Made by a program: the position numbers and the translations under genes. This document shows positions 35,455 through 47,039 of a DNA stretch of 64,000 nucleotides, one piece after another (positions within the stretch are counted from its first letter, which is position 1; each line of letters begins with the position of its first letter). The DNA lies in the NCBI GenBank assembly GCA_021292105.1, contig CM037871.1, positions 15,262,460 to 15,326,459 of the forward strand, read 5' to 3'. The notes under the pieces were generated by a model, which made no database searches, was not told the origin of the DNA, and worked only from the letters and a program-made list of their open reading frames with translations. The DNA is from Anadara kagoshimensis (Eukaryota; Mollusca; Bivalvia; Arcoida; Arcidae).

Positions 35455-35760
35455 AGTGAAGATTAAAATAACCAATCACAAACATACGCGTGTATGTTCA
35501 AATCACAAACCCCAACAGCAAAATGAAAATTGTGAAAAGTTGCAAATTAAGTTAAACACATGAACTAACACAAATGAGGCTAGATTGTCTTCCAAGTGTG
35601 AAATAACCAAACACAGACATACCGGCACGTGTTCAAAACACAATTTCAAAAGCAAAGTGAAACATTTGAAAAGTTGCAAAATTCAGATAAACACGTGAAC
35701 TAACACAAATGAGGCTAGGTGCTCTTGAACTGTGGGCACCTGTCTAATTAGCCAAAATTT
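35455..35760 (+). repeat. Rpt-A, two partial copies in tandem
   Basis: AACCAAtCACAnACATAC ... AACACATGAACTAACACAAA occurs twice at about 125-bp spacing; only the second retains the AGGTGCTCTTGAACTGTGG part. Confidence 0.65.
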
Positions 35761-36342
35761 TACATCCTCCAAGTGTAAAATAAGAAGTGAGAATGAAAGG
35801 GAAATCCGTGATTGGTTGCTTGAATTTTTTTTTCGAAGTGGAATATCCGTAAATTGGCGTGTTATTGACGATGCCCATATTTTGGTACTCTGTCTTGTTA
35901 TGAGCTCATATCATATGCATGCAGATAATTTGAATTGAAATTTTGATTAAGCTAACTGCATTTCTACAAAGCAATCACATGATCATCGGAATTTTGTTAT
36001 AACTCAATGTAATTTTTGCAAAGGGGAATAACCCCTTAGAAAGGCGCCGTATATGGCCCAATTTCTAATTCGAACTTGACTGTGATATTATAATGTACAT
36101 GATACTTTATAGTTAAATTGAAAAGAAATATTCAAATTCAAGTTTACTAGTGCTAAAACTACAACTGTTCTTGGACAGACTGACAACTATGTCACAAATT
36201 ATTGAGTCTGATTTTTCAAACTGACGTACATTGTAAAAAGGACAAATTTGATATTTGTTAATTTTTAAAAGACAAAAAAACTGCAAAAAAGGTGAAACTG
36301 GTTATTGTTTTGTAATCGTTTTCTCATCTTCAGTGTTTAAGA
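35761..36342. other. Unique AT-rich stretch, no gene recognised
   Basis: No repeat, coding or RNA signal recognised. Confidence 0.45.
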
Positions 36343-36676
36343 CCACTGCGGTAGCTCAGTTGGTACAATGCTCGCTCCGTAAGTTGAAGGTTATGGGTTC
36401 GACTACGACCGGGTCAGATCCAAGGCTTGAAAGTGGGTAGTGACTGTTCTTTCACCAAGCACTCGGCATTACGAAATGAAAGTTACGGTTCTTTCGAATG
36501 GGAACGTAAAACAACGTGATCCCCTTGTCACGATGGGCTTGGCATGCTAAAACACCCTGCTGTATAATGCCATCAGCGCAACGCACAGGCAATATTTCTG
36601 CACTTTCGCCTATAAATGTATCTTGCGACGTCTCGGGATAAGTGAAACACCATTACTCAACTACTCATCTCGACTC
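36343..36676 (+). mobile_element. SINE-A, full length
   Basis: Head CACTGCGGTAGCTCAGTTGG, B box GGGTTCGACTACG (degraded), GACCGGGTCAGATCC, body and CGACGTCTCGGGATAAGTG; the ATATTCTTGACTGGGACGTT part is deleted before the end. Confidence 0.85.
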
Positions 36677-36744
36677 ATCTTCAGCGTTTGATCTAACGAA
36701 GATTTGAAGGAAAAAAACATTCCAGACCAAGGTCATTGCGTCAT

Positions 36745-36956
36745 ACATTGCAGACCCGTAAAACGTTTAACAATAAGCCAACGATTCGAAGCTCAGCCAA
36801 TCGAAGTAGCTGAGATATAGATATTAAGGGTTTTAAAAAAACTCCCGAAAAAGGGCAGCTGCCGAAATGGTTTGAAAATAACGTTGGACAGAGATGAGCT
36901 CCCGATTCGGCACTTATCCGTTAGCTTAGTGTTAAACTTCCGAGAGGTCCGTACTG
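36745..36956. mobile_element. Pal-1 MITE
   Basis: Left GCAGACCCGTAAAACGTTTA, right CTTCCGAGAGGTCCGTACTG followed by TA. Confidence 0.75.
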
Positions 36957-37309
36957 TAGGAAAATTTCAATGGCTCTTTCCATATCATTACAATTTTAGA
37001 TTTTATAAGTGTAAATATAGCTTTTTGGTTGGTTCAAATTCCACAAAGTATTCTTTAAGAAGTGGGTTTTTCCTGAAGAAGATCTGGAAATAGTACAATA
37101 TAATCCGTCTCCCATTTAACACAAAACAATGTAGTATTGTTACAATCTAACATCCCTATTACGCATCCTTCCTATTTCACCCACAAGTCCATAAATATCA
37201 TTGGTTAAATTCAAAACGGACGTGCTGTTATTTAACCATCTACTTTTAAAAGTAGAATCGAGTTCGAGTGGATGAATGGGAAAATAGTAAAGGGCCGCTC
37301 AGATTTCTT

Positions 37310-38400
37310 CCTGATGTGACCTGTTCTAAGGACTAAGTGAATATTTGCATTGTGTACTTTCTGTTTGATTCTTTTTCTAGCCATAAGGGTTAAATGAAGT
37401 TAAGGGCAGAGTATATTCTCTCTATTGTGGGTTGAAAACGGCCTGTGTCGAGGACTAAATGAATAGGTGAATTGTGGGATTTCTGTTCGATTCCTTTTCT
37501 TGTTGTGAGGGTTAAGTGAAGTTAAGAGCACTGTATATTCTCGCTTTTTTCATTATAAACCACGTGGATCGAAACAACCCGTGTTGAGGGCTAAATGAAT
37601 ATTTGCATTGTGTGATTTCTGTTCGAATTTTTTTTCTTGTCGAATAGGTTAAGCGAAGTTAAGAACGGAAAGAATACTCGCCTTTTTTCAAACCACGTGG
37701 GCTGAAACTACTCGTGTTGTTTGCATTGTGAGATTTCTGTTTGATTCTTTTTTGTTGTAAAGGTTAAGTGAAAGACCCTCGCTCTTTTTGATTAACCACG
37801 TGAGTTGAATCGACTTGTTCAGGACTAAATAAGTAGGTAAATTGTGCGATTTCTTTTCGATTCTTTTCCTTGTCTTATGGGTAAAGTGAAGTTAATAATA
37901 GAGAAGATCATTGCTATACTTTTGTCATATTATAAATTTTTGAATTTTCTGAATGGAATATTCAAAAATTTATAATATGACAAATTTTTGAATATTTCAT
38001 TCAGAAAATTCAAAAATTTATAATATGACACTTTTCATAGATCACGTGGGTTGAAACGACTCGTGCATATGTGCATTGTGTGCTTTCTGTTCGATTCTTT
38101 TCTCGTTTTAAAGGTTAAGTGAAAGACCCTCGCTCTTTTTGATAAACCACATGGACTGAAACGACCCTGGTTGAGGACTGAATAAATAAATAGGTAAATT
38201 GTGTGATTTCTTTTCGATTCTTTTTCTTGTCTTATGGGTTAAGTGAAGTTAAGAACAGAGAAGATCCTTGCTATTTTTGAAAAACCATGTGGGTTCAAAC
38301 GACCCGTGTTGAGGACTAAATAAATAGGCGAATTGTGCGATTTATGTTGGTTTCTTTTCTTGTCGTAAGGGTTAAGTGAAGTTAAGAACAAACTACAATA
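37310..38400. repeat. ~120-bp tandem array, about 8 units
   Basis: Units share GAGGACTAAATGAATA, TTGCATTGTGTGATTTCTG, TTCGATTCTTTTTCTTGT, GGGTTAAGTGAAGTTAAGA and CCACGTGGGTTGAAACGAC. Interrupted by the Pal-5 insertion at 37924-38029. Confidence 0.9.
37924..38029. mobile_element. Pal-5 hairpin element, one and a half copies
   Basis: GTCATATTATAAATTTTTGA and its inverse pair around a 15-base loop to 37981, followed directly by an inverted near-copy sharing one arm, ending ATTTATAATATGAC at 38029. Related sequence sits at 56435-56512. Confidence 0.8.
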
Positions 38401-38439
38401 CAAACCTCGCTATATTTTCTTGCCGTCCATTGTACGATG

Positions 38440-38605
38440 GAGAAGTAAAACATGGCGTTTAATTCGTTCAAATCTTTCTTTTCCTTCTATTGTGCTAATA
38501 AGTAGGAAGAGACGGCGTTTCATTCGTTCAAATCTTTATTTTCCTTCTATTGTACGATGAGAGTTGATTCGCTCAAATCTTTATTTTCCTTCTCTTTTGA
38601 CCACG
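38440..38605. repeat. ~65-bp tandem repeat, 2.5 units
   Basis: ATTCGTTCAAATCTTT followed by TTTTCCTTCTATTGT is found three times immediately after the 120-bp array. Confidence 0.8.
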
Positions 38606-38804
38606 TAGGATGAGTGCGGAAAGTGGATAAAGATGATTGACAAAATAGTGCATGATTATTTTATTTTATTTTATACGTGTGGGTTTATTTAGTAAACCGT
38701 GCTTAATGATAAAATACTGTCATTGTTCTGTTCTTTTGATGAAGTGTTTTACGTCTCATTTTAATATGACAGTATCTTATTTTATTCTATGGAATGAATA
38801 AAAC

Positions 38805-39480
38805 ACAAACTTACAGTTCCAAGTTCAAATCACAATTCCAACAGCAAAATAAAAGGAGGCCGCGATGGCCTAATGAATGAGACGTTCGTCTGCAAATCCA
38901 GGGTCTCTCACTGCTATGAGTTCGATTCCTCTTGAAAGCCACGTGTGAAAAAGTGCATTTACCTTGTCGTTAGCTGTAAGCATTCACTGGTTCGACTGGT
39001 ATCAGTATAATGTGACTTGGGGTTGGTACGCTTGTATGCGACTTACTGACTCGGTGAGCTGGCACCTTAAAGACGCCCTGAGTGCGCGTTGGTACAAGGT
39101 AGACCATAAAACACACTTGCACTTCAATGAATACGCGAATCCATAGAGATTAATAAAGTAGTGCTCCTCAATTGAAAAAATGCTGATGCGACGTTAAGCA
39201 ATATTCAACACATATTCAACATCATTAAAGTAAAAATTTTGGAACCTGTCACATAAAGTTCCAGCTGAAAAATTAGGTCGGGTGCTCCGAAATGGAAAGA
39301 ACATCCTGTCTAGCTAACTACACCTGTCAAGTGTGTATTCAAAATAGAGAACGAAAAGAGCGTGAAACTTTGGGTCGTCAGAATTTGATACACAGACACC
39401 AAAAATGTATGTACTTGTTCAAAATATTGTGGTGACGACAATAAAACTTACGATACAGGTGGTCTTAATATAAAGTCCTG
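38805..39480 (+). repeat. Rpt-A interrupted by a SINE-C
   Basis: Left part (ACAATTCCAACAGCAAAAT to 38852) and right part (from about 39232: AAAATTTTGGAACCTGTC, GGGTGCTCCGAAATGG, ATTGTGGTGACGACAATAAA) together make one Rpt-A. Confidence 0.75.
38853..39220 (+). mobile_element. SINE-C, a different tRNA-headed family
   Basis: Head GGCCGCGATGGCCTAATG with an extended variable-arm-like part and GAGTTCGATTCCTC B box, typical of a Leu/Ser-like tRNA. The body (CTGGCACCTTAAAGACGCC) and end GATGCGACGTTAAGC differ from SINE-A. Single copy in the window. Confidence 0.7.
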
Positions 39481-39598
39481 TGTAATGTCAGATAATATTA
39501 ATGATATAGAAAATAAAACGACTAAAGATGTTTGAAGAAATTCGAATTGGGGGCTGGTGGATTTCTATAAAATTGCGAACTAGCTTCTCACCAATTGT

Positions 39599-39629
<31 letters not shown>
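39599..39629. repeat. Poly-T tract
   Basis: About 30 consecutive T. Confidence 0.95.
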
Positions 39630-39826
39630 CATCATTATTAAATTTATGTTGAATTATGCTGCAATACCCTTGGTGGGACCTCAATTAAAACACTGCACAT
39701 CATATACCATGCAATATTTCAGACCAAAAATGACTTTATGTTAATACATGTATGATAATCATTACACCTGCATTTGGGTGACATGTCATGACACTTACAC
39801 AATCCATAATGCATATAAAATATATT

Positions 39827-40043
39827 ACAGGCCCGTCCAAAGGTTAACACTTTGCTAACGAAAAAGTACATCTCACATCGGCCCTCGTTAGCGCGATCTC
39901 TCTTTTGGGTAGCTGTCATCTATCTCTAGGTTCTTTTCAGCAACGGGCTAACTATATCCATGTATATCTTGGTTACTCGGTAGCCGAGAGATTCTACAAC
40001 TCGTTTTTGTTGGCTTGGCCTTAAACTTTCGTCAGGTCTATAC
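39827..40043. mobile_element. Pal-1 MITE
   Basis: Left ACAGGCCCGTCCAAAGGTTA, right CTTTCGTCAGGTCTATAC. Confidence 0.75.
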
Positions 40044-40418
40044 CTTCTGTCTGTTATGAGATATTCCTCCTCGCCCAAGTAGCATATGAATCTTATTTTA
40101 ACAGAAACCGCATGTTGATTGCTTAAAAAAGCACTAGCACTAATTAACATATTAAAATTAATATTAATTATGATGTAAAAAGGTGATACAAATTGTCATT
40201 TTTGCTTTCAAAACTTCATTATTATAATTATAGCTGTTTGGATCTTATATGACATTTATACCAACACCTGCAGTTTCTTATGAGATCGTGGTGTAATACT
40301 TATTCAAATTTTAATATATGTGTATTTAACACGCTGCGCACAAGTTCAAAATTAACATTTTTATTTAAAATAACACATACGTTTTACTGGGTTTAAAATG
40401 TAGGTTTGATCTACAGCT

Positions 40419-40630
40419 GCACAGACCGGTCGAACGTTTAACACTAAGGTTGTCAATTGGTCCCGAATCCGGCAGCTCATCTCGGCACCTCGTTAGCTCT
40501 ATCCAAGCAAGTGCTATTTTTTCTTGACAGGTTTTTTGCCACTGACCATTTAATTCCTTGTGCTACTCGAGAGCCGAGATGCGACCCCTTTTCTTATGTT
40601 CTATTTTAAACTTTCGACAGGTCTGTACTG
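40419..40630. mobile_element. Pal-1 MITE
   Basis: Left GCACAGACCGGTCGAACG, right CTTTCGACAGGTCTGTACTG followed by TA. Confidence 0.85.
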
Positions 40631-40718
40631 TATCCACCTCGGTTGAAGTGTGCAATTTTATAGTGAAATACCCCAGTCTTGGTATCACTTTATTACCTGT
40701 GGTAGATTTTTTATATAA

Positions 40719-40928
40719 AGTATAGACCTGTCGAAAGTTTAACACATGAGCTAACGAAAATAGTCAAATCTTGACTGCAGAGTGTTCAATATTTGGGCGA
40801 CTAATTAGTGGCCGAAAAGCTGCCTCCTGATAGATAACAGCTGCCGAAAATCTGCCGAGATATAGCAATCTAGTGGCAGAGATGAGCCACGCTAATTCTT
40901 TCACTTTTTGACAGACAGGCCTGTTCCA
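40719..40928. mobile_element. Pal-1 MITE
   Basis: Left AGTATAGACCTGTCGAAAG, right decayed TTTTTGACAGACAGGCCTGT; ~90 bp from the previous copy. Confidence 0.8.
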
Positions 40929-41014
40929 TACATAATATTTAATATACCCAATAATGGCAGTGTGAATGTTATGTCTATTAAAATGAAGATCAAAGCATTG
41001 TGTATATTAAAGGT

Positions 41015-41229
41015 TCAGTACATGCCTGTCGAAAGTTTAACAGCCAGATAACGAATTAGTGCTGTTTATCTTAGCCCATCGTTAGCTACATTTCTACAGC
41101 TATTTGGCAGCTGTTATCTATCTCTCGACAGTCTTTCGATCACTCGCTATCCAAATCTCGGCCAGTCGGTAGCCGAGCTTAGACTTATTTTTGTCGGCTC
41201 AGTGTTAAACTTTCGACAGGTCTGTACTG
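41015..41229. mobile_element. Pal-1 MITE, well preserved
   Basis: Left CAGTACATGCCTGTCGAAAG, right CTTTCGACAGGTCTGTACTG followed by TA. Third Pal-1 within 800 bp. Confidence 0.9.
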
Positions 41230-41491
41230 TACATACAAAAGGTCACCAGATGTCTGGTGTTGAAGTTTTATATAAAGATAGGAAAAGAAAAGAAATTTTG
41301 TCTTCTTGTCAATATATATTAAATGATATTTAACCTTTTAGTCGCCATTTTTAACTTTGTATTAAATCATGACTATTATGATATAACCCTAAAAATACCT
41401 CTTACATTCCTCGTAATGGCATACTTTAAAACTTAGGTCGGTGGCGTATTTAATTTTTGGTATATATGTGTTCTCCTCGTCCACGTGTTTC

Positions 41492-41764
41492 ACCAGTACG
41501 GTAGCTTAGCGCGTAGAGTGCTTTTGCAGTATCTGTGAGGTTATTGGTTCGAACCCCGGTGTAAGTTTTAAAACTTAGTTCGGTTATGTAGTCTGTTTTT
41601 GGTACTGTGGGTAACTTTTTTGTCGCAAAGGATTTATTAACGCGTCATTCGCAAGGACTCTAGGACGCGAATTCATATATATCACTCGAATATTCTCAGA
41701 ATCTCTTAACCTATAGCTTGTGACGTCTCGGTATAAGTGAAAATTCAATTCAATCAATCAATCT
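41492..41764 (+). mobile_element. tRNA-headed SINE related to SINE-A
   Basis: Head AGTACGGTAGCTTAGCGCG and perfect B box TGGTTCGAACCCC; middle differs from SINE-A, yet it contains TGACGTCTCGGTATAAGTG and ends in (CAAT)n. A chimera or older subfamily. Confidence 0.7.
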
Positions 41765-42018
41765 TAGAACTATGTATATTTTGTTGAAATAACAAATTTT
41801 TAAAATGTTTTTTAGGCCAATTAACCATATTGTAGCTGTTGATACTGTTCTCAAAGTCACTGTCTCAAGCAAAACTTACAGTTTTTTTTCGTTATGACTA
41901 TGCCAACTAAGTAAAAAATATCAAACTTTATTTTTTAGGGTATTTGATTTGCTGTAATCATTGAACGTATGTCATTGCAGCCAATAAAGTAAAGTTAGTT
42001 CAGAATTAGATTTTGAGT

Positions 42019-42165
42019 ACACATGTCGCTGATGTAGCTAGTTAAACAGGAGGTGCTTATTCTACCGGAGCACCCAGTCTCACATTTCTGGTGAAAGTTC
42101 CCGTTGTCAGTTTCAAAGTCTGGATTGTGATTCGAACATGGGTTAGTATGTTGCTTTTTGATTAA
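42019..42165 (-). repeat. Rpt-A fragment
   Basis: GTTAAACAGGAGGTGCTTA, CCGGAGCACCCAGTCTCAC and GATTGTGATTCGAACATGG identify it. Confidence 0.7.
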
Positions 42166-42202
42166 CCATGTACTTTCAATATACGTCTATAAGTTTCACA
42201 TA

Positions 42203-42370
42203 CAGTCAAACATGTCTATAAAAGCCACCCAAGTGACCTTTTATGACAGATGGCTCCTATATACAGATTCAAATAATATGAATATTAAAGAAAAATTGGG
42301 ATACAATTCTACTGGCCTTTATAAGCAGGTGGTCATTATAAAGAGATTACCTTTAAAGCAGGTTGGAATG
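42203..42370. mobile_element. Pal-2 MITE
   Basis: Left CAGTCAAACATGTCTATAAA after TA; right CTTTAAAGCAGGTTGGAATG followed by TA. Confidence 0.85.
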
Positions 42371-42720
42371 TATTTGAATACCAAATTGTCAACGACGTGT
42401 CGAATGAGTCTTGGCTATATATATTTTGAAGTTTTTTCTACATCCTGAAAAACGAAATGGCGAACTCATTTTCCGTAAAATATCGCTGCTACTTCACCTT
42501 GAAGTATGAATGTAGATATGCATCTGCATGTATAGGTATATAATTTGTCTAAAATTATAAAAATTATTGACATAAAACCAGGCCATTATGACTGTGACAC
42601 AGCTGTGATGATAAAATCATTACCTTACGAATTTGTTATATACCTTTAGTATCTTCTTTAACAAAAGGTAAGATCCATATTCTTACTGAGCATAAGGAGG
42701 CAGATCAAAAGAAAACTGTA

Positions 42721-42937
42721 CAGTCCCGTCGAAAGTTTGACACTTTACTAACGAATTAGTGCCAAATCGATGGACCATTTCAACTCCTTGTTAGCCTAAT
42801 CTCCACATAATTTAACCAGCTCTCTTCTACAATTTATATCTAGACACCTTTCCGTCAATATGCATGTCGGCCACTCGCCAGTTGAACTTCCACGTCTTTT
42901 TGTTAGCATAGTCTTAAACTTTCGACAGGCCTGTACT
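42721..42937. mobile_element. Pal-1 MITE
   Basis: Left CAGTCCCGTCGAAAGTTTGA, right CTTTCGACAGGCCTGTACTG followed by TA. Confidence 0.85.
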
Positions 42938-42960
42938 GTAGGTAAAATGTAACATCTAAA

Positions 42961-43197
42961 GACAAACAATATTAACCTGTCCGCTTGACCTTTCATAAGG
43001 AATATTTCATGTAACCATGACCCATCCTATATATATACAACATGTAGGTAGTGTTAGGCTAAGCAGTTAATAAAAATGCGTGTTTCAGGCCCATAATGTA
43101 GACGAAAAATGAAACACCTGTGTTCCCTATACATAAATGTAATGGCCCATAATACCTGTTCAAAAGGTCAAACTGACAGGTCAATTGTTGTTTGCCT
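42961..43197. mobile_element. Pal-3 MITE
   Basis: Inverted ends: GACAAACAATATTAACCTGT ... CTTGACCTTT on the left; AAAGGTCAAACTGACAGGTC ... TTGTTGTTTGCC on the right. Each end carries two AGGTCA-type half-sites about 7 bp apart. Confidence 0.75.
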
Positions 43198-43240
43198 ATA
43201 CTAGTACGGTCTTGTGATCAAGCAGGTTATTATGAGTGTA

Positions 43241-43447
43241 CAGTGCAGTGCTGTCGAAAGTGTAACACAGAGTTGACAAAAAGGCGTTAAGACTCTGCTG
43301 TCGAATTGCCGAGAAATCTAGAGCTTGTGGCTGAAGAGCTGCCAAGATATAGATAGACAATTCACAAAACGCTGTCGAGATCTAGCTAACAAGGGATTGC
43401 CAATTCGGCACTGATTCCTTAGTTAAACTTTCGACAGATCTGCACTA
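43241..43447. mobile_element. Pal-1 MITE
   Basis: Left CAGTGCAGTGCTGTCGAAAG, right CTTTCGACAGATCTGCACTA. Confidence 0.85.
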
Positions 43448-43860
43448 TAAATTTTACGTTATGAATAAAGAAAGTCATGTATTACTAATGTAGTGATTAC
43501 TCAAACATATGGGTAATTGGACTTTAAAATTTATGTAAAATCTTAATAAGAAAAATTCGTGAAAGCTATTCAAATACACCAAAAAAAAAATATTGAAGCA
43601 AGGTCTTCCTTCAGTGAAAGTGCATTGAACTCGATCAGAGCAAGACTTTACCTGTTTTAGTGCTAAGAGTTCATTGTTTGAGGGAAACTCTAGAAAAAAT
43701 CGTTACTTTGATTTGATTATTAATTGTATGATTATTGCTTAATTAGATGGCGTTGATGTGTCACTGATTTTGTTAAGGTAAAAATTGACCTTAAAAGAAA
43801 CAGCACTTTTCACTGAAACATATGTGTTTTAAATCCAGACCAAGCACTCCGTTAATAAAG

Positions 43861-44184
43861 AGTTGAGTTGAGTGATGATGTTTAACGGCCAAGTCAAGGA
43901 TATTTCACTTATATCGAGACGTCACCAGCTATAGACAAACATGTAGAAATGTTGCCTGTGTGTTGTGCTTAGGCCATTATACAGCAGGGTTTTTATCGTG
44001 CCACGCCTCGTTTATTTTAAGTTCCAATCCGAAAGAACAGTGACTTTCATTTCTTAATGCCGAGTACTTGGCAAAAAAACAGTCACTACCCACTTTCAAT
44101 TTTTGGATCAGGCCCGACGGTGTTCGAACTAACAATCTTCCACTTACTGAGCGAACACTCTACAAACTGAGCTACCACAGTGGT
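43861..44184 (-). mobile_element. SINE-A, minus strand, full length
   Basis: Inverse end GAGTTGAGTGATGATGTTTA, module ATTTCACTTATATCGAGACG, and inverse head CTGAGCTACCACAGTGG. Confidence 0.88.
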
Positions 44185-44234
44185 TCGTGAATAAAGAAAG
44201 TGTGTGTATCTTCTGTTTTGTTAGAAAAATCGAG

Positions 44235-44497
44235 ATTTGAACTCTGGACAGGTCTCGGAGTAAGACTTAAAAATGGTTAGTGACTCTTCTTTGCATTTAG
44301 AAATGAAAAATACGGAGTCCTTCGGAAGAAACCTTAACGACTCATGTCACGAGAGGTGTGGTCGTTCCACCCTCTTCATCACATTTCCTTTAGCGCTCTG
44401 CAAAGGTCAAAATGTCTATAATTTTAGCACCACCTATAGCTGGCAATGTCCCGATATACGTTATTCTTGACTGTGACATCAACACCCACAAATAAAT
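44235..44497 (+). mobile_element. SINE-A variant, 5' truncated
   Basis: GACAGGTCTCGGAGTAAGAC, GTTAGTGACTCTTCTTTGC, TTTAGCGCTCTGCAAAGG and AATGTCCCGATATACGTTAT place it with the variant at 5507-5900. A further module copy lies at 44560-44610 (GACGTCCCGATATAAGTG). Confidence 0.65.
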
Positions 44498-44802
44498 CTA
44501 TCTACTTTGCTTCAAAATATAAGATAGAGGTTGTAATAATGTCAGAAAAAAGCTGGTGACGTCCCGATATAAGTGTAATCCTAATTTCTCATTAAGTCAG
44601 TCAATCAATCAATCAATTAAGCAATCGACGCATCCATCGATCCTTCCATCTATCAATCAATCAACCCATTTTGTCAGCAAAATACGTTAAATCTGGCTAC
44701 TCCATGTAATGTAGACGTCTTAATAATGCACTGTAGAAGGTATGCCACTTACATCGATGTGACAAATTATTGTGCAACATCTGACACAACTCCTGCTTTG
44801 TA

Positions 44803-45017
44803 CAGTACAGACCTGCCAAAAGTTTAACAGTTAGCTAACGAAAAGGAGCCAAAGTTCAACTGCCGAGTGACCCATATATTGACCCCAAATACTGCCCAGA
44901 GATAGATAGTGGCTGCCAAAAAGCTGTCCAGATATAGCTAACGGGGGAGCCAGATGAGATTCTGACTCGGTAACAATTCCACTAGCCAAATGTTAAACTT
45001 TTGGCCGGTCTGTATTG
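44803..45017. mobile_element. Pal-1 MITE
   Basis: Left CAGTACAGACCTGCCAAAAG after TA; right CTTTTGGCCGGTCTGTATTG followed by TA. Confidence 0.88.
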
Positions 45018-45215
45018 TACAACAGGTGTTCGTTGTTCCTTAGCTAAAAAGTCAATATTCACAGTATATATATTGAAGGATATAATATATAATAATATAT
45101 TATATTGCTGACGCCTGCATTGTATGGTAAAACTAGATTTTAACGCATTTTGCTGACATTTCTTTTCTTTATACAGTGTGGATTACTTAAACTGTTTTAG
45201 GCTGTCATTCTATAG

Positions 45216-45542
45216 CACTGCGGTTGCTCAATTGGTAGAGTGCTCGCTCCGTATACGTAAGTGAAAGATCGTGGGTTCGAATATCGACCGGGTCTGAACC
45301 AACACTTGAAAAACTAGCTTAGCAATCGACATTACGAATGAAGATCAAGGTTCTATCAGATGGAACTTAAAATAAACGAGTCCCCGTGTCACGATGGGCT
45401 TGACACGATAATGAACATTGTGTTTTAATGCCATCAGCGCAACGCACAGGCGACATTTCTGCACCTTCGCCTATAAAGCTGACGACGTCTTGATATAAGT
45501 GAAATATTCTTGACTGGGACGTTAAACACCATAACTCAACTC
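45216..45542 (+). mobile_element. SINE-A, full length
   Basis: Head CACTGCGGTTGCTCAATTGG with a 4-bp insertion before the B box (GGGTTCGAATATC), body, GACGTCTTGATATAAGTG and GGGACGTTAAACACC. Confidence 0.88.
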
Positions 45543-45724
45543 ACTTTAGTTAAAACGTATGAAAACGCCATTCACATTTATATTGAAATAAATAAAACCT
45601 ATCAATTTTAGCGATTCGCTTCCCGAAAGTCGGTTGTTTCAAGTCTTATGGCATCTCAATTCCTATTGGCCGTCTCGATATAAGTGAAAGAAATTTGACT
45701 GTATCGTAAAGCCCAACTCTGTTC

Positions 45725-45965
45725 ATTTGAATACATATATTTTAAAGAGTATACCTCCCAAACCAAAAGACAATATCATTATTCTTTGTCCTTTTGTGTT
45801 GTATCATTGTTTTCTTTTTAAGCCAATATAAATATTTTAATGTCCCAATAACTGTCCGAAATAAATTATTTAAAACACATGACACATTTGTAACAGTATT
45901 TTATAATATGCCTTAGATGGGTATTACGACAAAAAATGGTGTTGTGTATCATTCCCAAGCCCTGT
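45725..45965. repeat. Direct duplication, copy 1 (~235 bp)
   Basis: CCAAACCAAAAGACAATATC ... CCTTAGATGGGTATTACGAC; repeated about 575 bp downstream. Confidence 0.85.
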
Positions 45966-46116
45966 ACCCAGCAGTTACCAAAATGTCAGTATCAAATTGA
46001 CTACGGTGTTTCAATACATGTGTTAATTGTATGTGCTGGTTATAATTATAATGCGTTTTTGAGGGCCCGGCAATGTCAAGTAAGAAATTTTCCGTAGTAC
46101 CTCTTTTTATTTGACT

Positions 46117-46310
46117 CGCATTTTCTCTCACCGCTTAGGTTCAAATCCCATTCGGGACAGATTGTGTCCCGAGATATTTGTCAGTTCGCTTTCGGAAGGC
46201 CGATGTCAGTGGTTTTCCCCGGACACTCCGATTTTCTCCAACAACTATAAAGTGACTCATCGATTTAAATGGAAAAATCTTAGCCAGGGCGTAAAACACC
46301 ATTTTTTTAT
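46117..46310 (+). mobile_element. SINE-B-like element between the direct duplicates
   Basis: B-box-like GGTTCAAATCCCATTC, TTTTCCCCGGACACTCC, TTTTCTCCAACAACTAT, and a tail AAAATCTTAGCCAGGGCGT. Confidence 0.6.
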
Positions 46311-46545
46311 TTGAATATATTACATTGTACTATCCAAACCAAAAGGACAATATCATTATTCTTTGTCCATTTGTGTTGTATGATTGTTTTCTGTTTAAGC
46401 CAATATAAATATTTTAATGTCCCAATAACTTTTCAAAATAAATTATTTAAAACACATGACACATTTGTACCAATATTTTATAATATGCCTTAGATGGGTA
46501 TTACGACAAAGAGATTGGTGTTGTGTATCATTGCCAAACTGTGTA
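46303..46545. repeat. Direct duplication, copy 2
   Basis: CCAAACCAAAAGGACAATAT ... CCTTAGATGGGTATTACGAC, with a few point differences from 45725-45965. Confidence 0.85.
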
Positions 46546-46676
46546 CGCTCCAGTCCCCCTATCAAATTCTACAATTATGTATATATACTAGACATAATAC
46601 AAGTTTTGTCTTTTTAAAAGTACACCATTAACCATATGTTGTTATGCAGTCCAAGTTGACTTTGTATTAAGATATA

Positions 46677-46901
46677 CAGTACAGACCTGTCCAAAGTTTA
46701 ACGCTTACACTTAGCTAACAACAAGTAGTTTAATTAAGCTCGGCTACCGAGTCGCCGAGATATGAATAGCTAGTGATTGAACAACTGTCCAGAGATATAT
46801 AACAGTTGCCAAAAAAGCTGTGGAAATGTAGCTAACGAGGGGCCGAGATCAACGGTACTAATTCGTTATCTGAATGTTAAACTTTCGACCGGCTTGTACT
46901 G
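46677..46901. mobile_element. Pal-1 MITE
   Basis: Left CAGTACAGACCTGTCCAAAG after TA; right CTTTCGACCGGCTTGTACTG followed by TA. Confidence 0.9.
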
Positions 46902-47039
46902 TACTAATTTCCTAATTGTACTATTTCACAAAAAAGTCATCATAAATTTTAAATTCATAAAAAGTTTAAGATCTCTTGTAGCATTTTATTGGTGTTTTAA
47001 GTCACAATATTGGACTTATGTTTCCTGAAGGGCGAATAT

